Shown here: in pieces, positions 1 through 5,522 of the stretch
Numbering within the stretch: position 1 is the first letter of the stretch
Layout of the letters: each line of letters starts with the position of its first letter
DNA from: Chitinophagaceae bacterium
GTDB taxonomy: Bacteria; Bacteroidota; Bacteroidia; Chitinophagales; Chitinophagaceae
DNA length: 8,076 nucleotides
Assembly: GCA_025362915.1 (NCBI GenBank)
Contig: JANYEU010000334.1
Coordinates: 1-8,076 of the forward strand
Direction of reading: 5' to 3'
Translations under genes and position numbers: made by a program
The notes under the pieces: generated by a model
What the model saw: the letters and a program-made list of their open reading frames with translations, nothing else
What the model was told of the DNA's origin: nothing
Databases searched by the model: none

Positions 1-1
1 C

Positions 2-469
2 CCATCAGGAAATTTAAATGATACAACACCAACCACTATTTATGCAAAAGACTTAAAAGTAGGTAATACAGCACAAACTACTTTTGGATTAGGGGCCAGC
101 TATGAAATAATAAGAGGATTAAGGGTACGATTGAATTATAAGTACAATGATGCTCTTTTTGCAAATTTTTCAGCAAACAATCGTTCTGCTTCCGATAGCG
201 GAAGACAAGCTTGGCAATTACCTGCTTTTGGACTGGTAAATGCTGCAATCAATTATAACTTTAAGTGGGATAAAACAAGAATTTCATTGGGTGCCAATTT
301 AGATAATCTTCTGGACAAGCACTATCTATCAGAATCATTTAGTGATATTGTTTACAATAAAAATGACACAAAAGATTTTGTTATTGGCAAAAACGGTTCA
401 GGAAAAAGGAATGTGGTTTATCCTGGTTTTGGTAGAACGTGGGTAATATCTGCAAAAGTTTATTTCTAG
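2..469 (+). CDS. TonB-dependent outer-membrane receptor, C-terminal fragment
   Basis: The reading frame is open from base 2 to the TAG at 467-469, giving the last 155 residues of a protein whose N-terminal part lies outside the window. A TTG at 131 is only an internal codon. The sequence has alternating aromatic and polar residues typical of transmembrane beta strands, for example the stretch with LGANLDNLLDKHYL, where 'NLLDK.Y' is a common TonB-receptor barrel motif. It ends in YPGFGRTWVISAKVYF, with the terminal phenylalanine expected of an outer-membrane barrel recognised by the BAM machinery. Such receptors import siderophores, vitamins or glycans using TonB energy. The substrate cannot be told because the plug domain is missing. 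A strong terminator follows 23 bases after the stop, so this is the end of its transcript. The family call is secure in kind; the subfamily is unknown. Confidence 0.82.
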   Translation, partial: PSGNLNDTTPTTIYAKDLKVGNTAQTTFGLGASYEIIRGLRVRLNYKYNDALFANFSANNRSASDSGRQAWQLPAFGLVNAAINYNFKWDKTRISLGANLDNLLDKHYLSESFSDIVYNKNDTKDFVIGKNGSGKRNVVYPGFGRTWVISAKVYF

Positions 470-492
470 ACAAATTAGATTGTATTTTTCAT

Positions 493-530
493 AAAAAGGG
501 ATGAGCAAGAATGGTCATCCCTTTTTTTAT
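493..530 (+). terminator. Rho-independent terminator of the TonB receptor gene
   Basis: A perfect 12-bp inverted repeat, AAAAAGGGATGA (493-504) and its complement TCATCCCTTTTT (515-526), encloses a 10-base loop. The right arm runs straight into a T-rich tract. It sits just after the receptor stop codon on the same strand. Confidence 0.88.
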
Positions 531-690
531 AGCCTAATGGCATAATAGCTTTCTAATTTTTACTGATTAAACATTCCATACAAATGGATTAATTTATTTA
601 CATATTCCAATGCCTTTATCAGGGGAATAAAATGTACCCTTTTATTTCGCCACCAATCTTATAGCCACCAAATATTCCCAAAAGCACATC

Positions 691-858
691 AAATAAACTT
701 CAGACAAACACAAATAAACGCCACCCAACTGACCGGGTGACATACATGATGTTGCGGGAAGCACACCGAACTGACAGGGTAGCATACATTTTGACGAATA
801 AAATGCTGCCAACATTAAATAAACTTTACGTAACTTCAAGTAAACACCATCTATTTCA
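691..858. repeat. Degenerate 21-bp tandem-unit array (array 1)
   Basis: Eight consecutive 21-bp units can be laid out at 691, 712, 733, 754, 775, 796, 817 and 838. Four begin with AAATAAAC or AAGTAAAC (691, 712, 817, 838). Units at 733 and 775 share a GGGT..CATACAT core (14 of 21 bases identical), and units at 712 and 754 share the ending AACTGA, so there is also a 42-bp super-period. Traces continue left at 670, 649 and 628 with weaker identity. Because 21 is a multiple of three, the minus strand stays open over 642-839 and would encode a heptad-repeat peptide (VYLM, VYLC and CM.P.Q recurring every 7 residues). I regard that ORF as a by-product. The nearest intact genes are the receptor and the tRNAs. 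No inverted repeats or associated gene mark it as a mobile element. Confidence 0.7.
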
Positions 859-1005
859 ATGGTTATCTCGCATTACAAAAAAGATTCACTATCAAAATGT
901 GTAAAATGGCAAGGTCATTATCAACAAGATATCCGTCTTGAATATGCGTCAATAAGTTCAAAAGGAAAAAATAAACAATTCCTTTGTGCATTCTTTGCCG
1001 AATGA
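859..1005 (+). CDS. Possible small protein of 48 residues, unrecognised
   Basis: An ATG at 859 opens a 48-codon frame ending in TGA at 1003-1005. It begins exactly at the base after the last 21-bp unit of array 1. The predicted peptide (start MVISHYKKDSL, end CAFFAE) is basic in its first two-thirds, has mixed composition, and lacks a signal peptide or membrane segment. I recognise no family. There is no clear ribosome-binding site or promoter, and such a length can arise by chance in AT-rich DNA. It may equally be a remnant of a decayed gene. Confidence 0.2.
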   Translation: MVISHYKKDSLSKCVKWQGHYQQDIRLEYASISSKGKNKQFLCAFFAE

Positions 1006-1326
1006 CTACCGGAAAGGCATGTCACTAAAATCTAAGAAGGCATATTATTCAACTAGAGCACTAAAGCCCACCAAGAGTTGTAGGTATGTGGAAAAAAGCC
1101 TTTCTACGATGGTTTGAATAGATTAGATTGTCAAAGTATAGAAAGTCTCTACAAGCATACCCTTTTTATTGTATTTCGTAGTTTGTGAGCTGATATACCG
1201 ACCGATCTAATCCATGGGATGTGAGTGTGGTATATTCTGCATATGTATGATGCCAATGACATCAATGCCTGCTAAGTTTATTGCATTGACAAAATTGTCA
1301 GAATGTTGTATCTGTGCCAAGTATAA
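1006..1326. other. Intergenic stretch without recognisable genes
   Basis: All frames are interrupted on both strands. The only small structures seen are a 14-base near-palindrome with TGACAA/TTGTCA arms at 1287-1300 and a short open minus-strand frame at about 1219-1330 encoding an unrecognised peptide of under 40 residues. It may be decayed coding DNA, but no parent gene could be identified. Confidence 0.5.
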
Positions 1327-1360
1327 ACAAAAATAGCTGCCTCGCAATGAGACAGCTATT
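1322..1360 (-). terminator. Rho-independent terminator of the tRNA-Ser/tRNA-Pro unit
   Basis: Arms 1332-1343 and 1349-1360 pair over 12 bp around a 5-base loop. In the minus-strand RNA the single imperfect position is a U-G wobble. The stem is followed on that strand by a T-rich stretch (TTTTGTTTAT). It starts 8 bases past the tRNA-Pro 3' end. Confidence 0.85.
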
Positions 1361-1368
1361 AAAGAGTG

Positions 1369-1442
1369 TCGGGAAGACAGGATTCGAACCTGCGACCCCC
1401 TGGTCCCAAACCAGGTGCGCTACCGGCCTGCGCTACTTCCCG
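1369..1442 (-). tRNA. tRNA-Pro, anticodon UGG
   Basis: A 74-base minus-strand cloverleaf. The acceptor arms CGGGAAG and CTTCCCG pair over seven bases with discriminator A. The anticodon stem CCTGG/CCAGG holds the loop TTTGGGA with anticodon TGG (plus-strand 1406-1408). The T arm contains GGTTCGAATCC. CCA is not encoded. It lies 21 bases after tRNA-Ser in the same orientation, with a terminator behind it, so the two are almost certainly processed from one transcript. Confidence 0.95.
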
Positions 1443-1463
1443 TTTGGCATTTGTAAGTGACTG

Positions 1464-1552
1464 CGGTGAGAAAGGGATTCGAACCCTTGGTACAGTTTAA
1501 CCCGTACGGCAGTTTAGCAAACTACTGATTTCAGCCACTCATCCATCTCACC
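1464..1552 (-). tRNA. tRNA-Ser, anticodon GCU
   Basis: An 89-base minus-strand tRNA with acceptor arms GGTGAGA/TCTCACC and discriminator G. The anticodon stem GTAGT/ACTGC holds the loop TTGCTAA, giving anticodon GCU, which reads AGU and AGC codons. The long variable arm between the anticodon stem and the T arm is the class II feature expected of serine tRNAs. The T arm has GGTTCGAATCC. It is the first gene after the promoter at 1581-1611. Confidence 0.95.
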
Positions 1553-1580
1553 GTCCTTACTCTTTTTTCAGAGAGGGCTG

Positions 1581-1611
1581 CAAAAATAGGGATGTGAAAC
1601 TAAATGGCAAA
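1581..1611 (-). promoter_or_regulatory. Bacteroidota-type promoter for the tRNA-Ser/tRNA-Pro unit
   Basis: Read on the minus strand, TTTG (1611-1608) is followed by exactly 19 bp and then TATTTTTG (1588-1581). This is a full match to the known Bacteroidota primary-sigma consensus TTTG-N19-TAnnTTTG. Transcription should begin around 1575, leaving a leader of roughly 20-25 bases before tRNA-Ser. It lies between the dnaA terminator and the tRNAs, showing that the tRNAs are not read through from dnaA. Confidence 0.85.
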
Positions 1612-1632
1612 ATCAAATTTTGAAATATCTAC

Positions 1633-1697
1633 AAAAACTTAATCGGGTCTATCAAATAAGTATGCTTTTTAGCAAATTACTTATTTAATAGACCCGA
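1633..1697 (-). terminator. Long hairpin behind dnaA, probable terminator
   Basis: Arms 1643-1662 and 1678-1697 pair over 20 bp. An inner TGCT/AGCA stem closes on a four-T loop, leaving a 3-base bulge. The one imperfect pair is C against A in plus-strand RNA but a G-U wobble in minus-strand RNA, so the structure is complete only in the dnaA transcript. A five-U run follows the stem after a short gap (TTAAGTTTTTG on the minus strand). It begins 41 bases past the dnaA stop. The separation of the U run from the stem is atypical for an intrinsic terminator. Confidence 0.65.
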
Positions 1698-1737
1698 ATC
1701 TTAATAAGAAAGCCTAAGTGAGATTTGTAAATTTTTA

Positions 1738-3180
1738 TTACATGGAAGCTAATTGTACCTTTTGAGTTATCTCCATCACATTTTCACGGAATACCGAATC
1801 AGTGTCCATTAAATCTTTTACTGTTTGGCACGAGTGAATCACAGTAGTATGATCCCTACCACCAAAATGTTCTCCAATTGTTTTTAAAGAATTCTTGGTA
1901 AACGATTTAGCCAAAAACATGGTTATCTGACGGGCTTGTACAATTTCGCGTTTACGGGTTTTGTGCAGCAGCTTATCGTAGCTCACCCCATAGTATTCGC
2001 AAACCATTTTTTGTATTGCATCAATCGTAATTTCTTTACTGCTTGTCTTTACAAAGTTTCTCAATACTTTCTTGGCAAGCTCTAAATCAATTTCCTTTCT
2101 ATTTAATGATGATTGTGCAAGAAGTGAAATCAATGCACCTTCCAACTCTCTAACATTGGTAGTGATATTGTAAGCAACATACTTCACCACTTCCTTGCTC
2201 ATATCCAAGCCATCATTCTTCATTTTGCGTTCCAAAATCTGAATCCTAGTCTCGTAGTCAGGCAATTGAATGTCTGCACTCAACCCCCACCTGAAACGAC
2301 TCAGCAAACGCTCTTGCAGCCCATCCAAATCTTTTGGCGACTTGTCGCTTGTTAGAACCAATTGCTTTCCTGTTTGGTGCAAATGATTAAAGATGGCAAA
2401 GAATGCATCCTGGCTTTTTTCTGCCCTTGCAAAGAATTGTACATCGTCAATAATAAGTACATCAATCAATTGATAGAAATGTATGAAATCATTGATGGCA
2501 TTATTGCGGCTATGATCCTGAAATTGATTGATAAACTTTTCGCTACTAACATATAATACAACTTTGTTAGGATGCATACGCTTTACATCATTGCCAATTG
2601 CTTGGGCAAGGTGGGTTTTACCCAATCCAACACTGCCATATATTACTAATGGATTAAAAGAATTGCCTCCTGGCTTGTCGGCCACAGTTTTGCCAGCCCT
2701 TCTCGCTACACGGTTGCTATCTCCTTCTACATAATTGTCAAAAGTATAATTATGATTAAGCTGAGGGTCAATCTGCATCTTCTTCAACCCAGGAATTACA
2801 AATGGATTCTTTACAGGGTTATCAATCACTAACGGAAAGTTCATTTCGTTATGATTAAAGGTCTTGTTTCCACTGGCGGGTACATCCATGCTACCACTAC
2901 GTCCATTGCTGCTGTCCACCATTATCCTGTATTCCAGCCTTGCATCCTTACCTAGCTCTCGTTTAAGCGTTTTGGCAAGTAAGTTTACATAATGCTCTTC
3001 CAAATACTCATAAAAAAATTGGGAAGGAACCTGTATCATCAATACATTACCTTTTAATTCTACGGGCACTATAGGCTCAAACCATGTTTTAAAATGCTGC
3101 CACTCCACTATATCCTTTATAATCTTCAAGCAATTGCTCCACACATTGCCGGCATTTTTTGAAACACTAGTATTAGCCAT
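1738..3180 (-). CDS. dnaA: Chromosomal replication initiator protein DnaA
   Basis: This 480-residue protein binds DnaA boxes at the replication origin, oligomerises with ATP and opens the duplex for DnaB loading. All four domains are visible. Domain I spans about residues 12-85, with W14 and the WQHFKTWF segment. A variable linker covers about 88-135. The AAA+ domain covers about 140-375, with Walker A GSVGLGKT at 182-189, Walker B LIIDDVQF at 242-249, sensor I around LTSDKSP (276-282), the arginine-finger box SRFRWGL at 294-300 (R295) and sensor II NVRELEGAL at 342-350. Domain IV at about 382-480 carries the DNA-binding signature GGRDHTTVIHSC at 440-451. The Walker A motif starts GS rather than the common GG. 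The start gives a normal domain I; no Shine-Dalgarno is present, as usual in Bacteroidota. No dnaN or recF neighbour and no DnaA-box cluster is seen; it appears to be a single-gene transcript. Confidence 0.97.
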   Translation of the reverse strand: MANTSVSKNAGNVWSNCLKIIKDIVEWQHFKTWFEPIVPVELKGNVLMIQVPSQFFYEYLEEHYVNLLAKTLKRELGKDARLEYRIMVDSSNGRSGSMDVPASGNKTFNHNEMNFPLVIDNPVKNPFVIPGLKKMQIDPQLNHNYTFDNYVEGDSNRVARRAGKTVADKPGGNSFNPLVIYGSVGLGKTHLAQAIGNDVKRMHPNKVVLYVSSEKFINQFQDHSRNNAINDFIHFYQLIDVLIIDDVQFFARAEKSQDAFFAIFNHLHQTGKQLVLTSDKSPKDLDGLQERLLSRFRWGLSADIQLPDYETRIQILERKMKNDGLDMSKEVVKYVAYNITTNVRELEGALISLLAQSSLNRKEIDLELAKKVLRNFVKTSSKEITIDAIQKMVCEYYGVSYDKLLHKTRKREIVQARQITMFLAKSFTKNSLKTIGEHFGGRDHTTVIHSCQTVKDLMDTDSVFRENVMEITQKVQLASM

Positions 3181-3240
3181 AATTTGTTAAAAATTTATAT
3201 ATTAGTTAACTTATTTTCCAAACATGGATTTTCTAAGGGG

Positions 3241-3258
3241 TTGTAGTTTAACCTACAA
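3241..3258. repeat. Small palindrome upstream of dnaA
   Basis: TTGTAG and CTACAA form 6-bp arms around a 6-base centre, 61 bases before the dnaA start. It could be a regulator site in the dnaA leader or promoter, or chance. The surrounding 129-bp gap (3181-3309) is very AT-rich and gives no exact match to the TTTG/TAnnTTTG promoter consensus on the minus strand. Confidence 0.25.
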
Positions 3259-3309
3259 AATATCTATCTGGACTGCGAATATGGACAGAAATTGTTGAAA
3301 AAAAAATTT

Positions 3310-4248
3310 TTATTTCTCGATTTTTCTTCCAACCAATACAGTGTTGGCTTTCAGCAGATTTTTCTTTTTTGATCGCTCAATATTATAGTCCAATCTACCC
3401 AGTTGTAGCCCTGCCCAACCCACTTGATTCACCAAAGTATCCCCATTATTTTTGTTGGTATATTTCCTTGGCTCAGAAAAGAATTTGTGTGTGTGCCCTC
3501 CCAATATCAAATCAATATGATAGGTTTCTTTAGCCAAGACTTCATCGCTCACCTTATTGTCATCATACTTATCCCCAAGATGAGAAAGGCAGATAATCAT
3601 GTCGCAACCTTGTCTCTTTAAAAAATCAACTGTAGTGTTTGCACATTCAATTGGATCCTTATAAATAGTATTTCCATATAAATTATCCGGAACAAGTCCC
3701 TTCAACTCTATACCAACGCCAAACACACCAACTTTTATATTACCCTTCTGAAATATTTTATACGGCACAGATTTATTTTCCATCGGTGTGTTGGTAAAAT
3801 CATAGTTGCACAACAAAACTGGGAAGTTTGCATGTTTCAGTTGGGTGGCAAAGTTTTCCAATCCTGCATCAAAGTCGTGGTTGCCCATCGTACAGGCATC
3901 ATATCCCATCATACTCATGGCCTTTATTTCCGGCTCTCCCTTATATATATTAAAATAAGGCGTTCCCTGAAAAATATCTCCAGCATCAAGCAGTAACACA
4001 TGCTCAGTTTCCTTTCTTATCTGTTCTATTATTGTGGCTCGTGCCGCCACTCCCCCAAGTCCTGCAGTTTTGCTGCCATCCATCGGAAAAGGATCCAGCC
4101 TACTATGCACATCATTTGTATGCAATATGGTCAGCGTATCTTTTGCTGAAAAGTTTTCAGCATAACCTTTGTCCATTATTGACGATGCCAACAATGCTCC
4201 GCCAGCCATAACCGACTGACTGATGAATTTTCTTCTATTAATTGGCAT
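3310..4248 (-). CDS. Tat-exported metallophosphatase, catalytic half of a split 5'-nucleotidase
   Basis: A 312-residue calcineurin-like phosphoesterase of the UshA/5'-nucleotidase type, which hydrolyses nucleotides in the periplasm. The N-terminus carries a twin-arginine signal (NRRKFISQS followed by a hydrophobic Ala/Gly/Leu run, about residues 4-23), so export is predicted to be in folded form. All metal-site motifs are intact: D46 and H48 in TNDVH, D91 in DAGD, N123-H124-D125 in GNHDFD, H223 in LSHLG, and H252/H254 in GGHTH. By analogy with UshA, H124 and D127 form the catalytic dyad. The protein ends about where the domain linker of UshA would start, so the nucleotide-recognition domain is missing here. 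It is supplied by the upstream gene, whose last 11 bases overlap this start, indicating translational coupling. The dnaA gene lies 129 bases downstream on the same strand. An alternative substrate such as a sugar phosphate cannot be excluded. Confidence 0.9.
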   Translation of the reverse strand: MPINRRKFISQSVMAGGALLASSIMDKGYAENFSAKDTLTILHTNDVHSRLDPFPMDGSKTAGLGGVAARATIIEQIRKETEHVLLLDAGDIFQGTPYFNIYKGEPEIKAMSMMGYDACTMGNHDFDAGLENFATQLKHANFPVLLCNYDFTNTPMENKSVPYKIFQKGNIKVGVFGVGIELKGLVPDNLYGNTIYKDPIECANTTVDFLKRQGCDMIICLSHLGDKYDDNKVSDEVLAKETYHIDLILGGHTHKFFSEPRKYTNKNNGDTLVNQVGWAGLQLGRLDYNIERSKKKNLLKANTVLVGRKIEK

Positions 4249-4972
4249 ATACTATTCTTTTTTCAATTTTTGCATCAATGGATTTTCCATTATCTGTCAA
4301 TAATTTTATATAGGTCAACAGCGCATCCCTAACCAAATATCCCCTACTTATTTTAGGAAACACCTTCAACATATTCGTATTATCGCCCCCATTTGCCACA
4401 TAATCAGAATTTGCAATTGTGTACGTACTATCAGCAGATATTGGATTCCCATTTATCAAAACATTTGCCGCTTTTTTATTACTGATACCCATTGTAACGC
4501 CACTTAAAGGCCATCCATTCTTATCCGCAATATGATTAAGAAAAGAAAGTAACGAATCCCCTTTCACCCGTTGCAACACTAGGATATTATCAAAAGGCAT
4601 CAATTCAAAAATATTACCCACCGTAATGTTGCCTTTGGGTAAATAAGAACGTACCCCACCATAATTGACAAAAGCCGCATCAATGTGCTGCCCAAATACT
4701 GTTTCGCCAATTGTTTTTAATGCATCGCACATAAAATTACCTAGCCCACTCTCTGGCTGATGCTTGGAAAGACCACTTACCGAGAAGCCAACAACCACAT
4801 TCATAGATTTGGAAACACTATCCCTATAGGTGGAAAGGAATGCAGACATGGAAGAATCTTTCTTGGCATTCCCATCAATTTGGTAGCCACTAACGGCGAC
4901 AGAAATACTTTGTGCATTTACAGCAATTATGGTCAGGCAACAGAAAAATAACAACAGAGATAGTATGCGCAT
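4238..4972 (-). CDS. 5'-nucleotidase C-terminal-domain protein, Sec-exported
   Basis: A 244-residue protein matching only the C-terminal substrate-binding domain of UshA-type 5'-nucleotidases. Residues 1-20 form a Sec signal peptide, with probable cleavage after VNA (before Q21). No lipobox is evident. Family motifs in order are SGLGNFMCDAL (75-85), NYGGVRSYLPKGNITVGNIF (103-122, with the GG.R substrate-contact arginine at 108), LMPFDNILV (124-132) and NSDYVANGGDN (188-198). The GGD is conserved, but it is followed by N rather than the aromatic residue often seen there. With no metal-binding domain it should be inactive alone and is expected to pair with the metallophosphatase encoded next, whose start overlaps its stop by 11 bp. 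The gene order is reversed relative to the domain order in the fused enzyme. It starts a minus-strand transcript with a roughly 250-bp upstream gap. The domain call is firm; the partnership is inferred. Confidence 0.88.
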   Translation of the reverse strand: MRILSLLLFFCCLTIIAVNAQSISVAVSGYQIDGNAKKDSSMSAFLSTYRDSVSKSMNVVVGFSVSGLSKHQPESGLGNFMCDALKTIGETVFGQHIDAAFVNYGGVRSYLPKGNITVGNIFELMPFDNILVLQRVKGDSLLSFLNHIADKNGWPLSGVTMGISNKKAANVLINGNPISADSTYTIANSDYVANGGDNTNMLKVFPKISRGYLVRDALLTYIKLLTDNGKSIDAKIEKRIVYAN

Positions 4973-5229
4973 TAAGACTAGAGGTTGAAAAGTGAAGATA
5001 TATGTTTTTATTATAAAAAAAGTAGAAAGGCAGCTATTTTTTTATAAATATTAAGTAAAGAACTTGGGGAGATTACAAAAGTTTTAAATGAAGCGACTTA
5101 TACTACCTTTAGAACTAATATAATTCGAAATATTTTCTCTCAAAAACATAAGATTTCCCTCACAATCAGATACTCTAAGATGCAAATTTTTGTATTTAAG
5201 TATCCAAGAATGAGATTGTTTTTTCAATG
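4973..5229. other. Intergenic region between the nucleotidase operon and array 2
   Basis: Presumed to hold the minus-strand promoter of the nucleotidase pair, though no exact TTTG-N19-TAnnTTTG match was found. One plus-strand frame is open from 5048 into array 2, ending at 5395. Its pre-array part reads ELGEITKVLNEA and onward but has no good start codon before 5180. I do not recognise it and treat it as non-coding or as a possible gene remnant. Confidence 0.4.
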
Positions 5230-5417
5230 GATGATACTATTTTTCCCAAAGAAGGTACTGTCTTTCCCAGAGAAGGTACCTTTTTTCCCAGGGAAGGTAC
5301 TTTTTTTCCGAGAGAAGATACCTTTTTTCCTAGGGAAGGTACTTTTTTTTCCAGGAAAGGTACTTTTTTTCTCAGGGAAGGTATATTGCTGCTAATGATG
5401 GTATCGTTCTTCCTAAA
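5230..5417. repeat. 21-bp tandem repeat array (array 2)
   Basis: Clear units start at 5251, 5272, 5293, 5314, 5335, 5356 and 5377 (the last decays after 8 bases). Degenerate copies lie at 5230 and around 5397. The consensus is GAAGGTAC, a run of 6-8 T, then CCCAGG or CCGAGA. The length is held at exactly 21 bases even where the T run varies, because changes in T number are balanced by changes in the C run. Two plus-strand frames stay open throughout and would encode EGTFFPR or KVLFFPG heptads (ORFs 5227-5535 and 5180-5395). The third frame has a TAG at 5331. Neither ORF resembles a normal protein, so I call the region a DNA repeat. It ends about 105 bases before the HD-phosphohydrolase gene. 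Confidence 0.9.
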
Positions 5418-5522
5418 AACAATATTGAGATCGGTCTATTATGTTACAAAACAGATGGCAAATGGCAGTATTATAAAAACATTAAGTGTACAGATTATTT
5501 CGCTACCTATATCTTTACCCCA

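Noticed and set aside
642..839. 65-residue minus-strand ORF with VYL and CM.P.Q heptads
   Set aside because: The openness follows from the 21-bp period of array 1, which keeps one frame repeating. Composition is unlike a folded protein and there is no start signal or neighbour supporting translation.
1219..1330. Short minus-strand frame encoding a peptide with NFVNAINLAGIDVIG
   Set aside because: Under 40 residues, overlapping the tRNA terminator, with no recognisable family. Noted only as possible decayed coding DNA.
3181..3309. Replication origin next to dnaA
   Set aside because: No DnaA boxes (TTATCCACA-like) or their clusters were found in the gap on either strand, and neither dnaN nor other origin-linked genes are nearby.
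4238..4248. Frameshift that split one nucleotidase gene in two
   Set aside because: Each half has its own start and its own export signal, and the C-terminal domain comes first, so this is not a broken fused gene.
5180..5395. 71-residue plus-strand ORF with KVLFFPG repeats
   Set aside because: Same array read in another frame; it ends where the repeat decays.
5230..5417. CRISPR array
   Set aside because: Units are contiguous with no unique spacers, the unit is too short for repeat plus spacer, and no cas gene is present.
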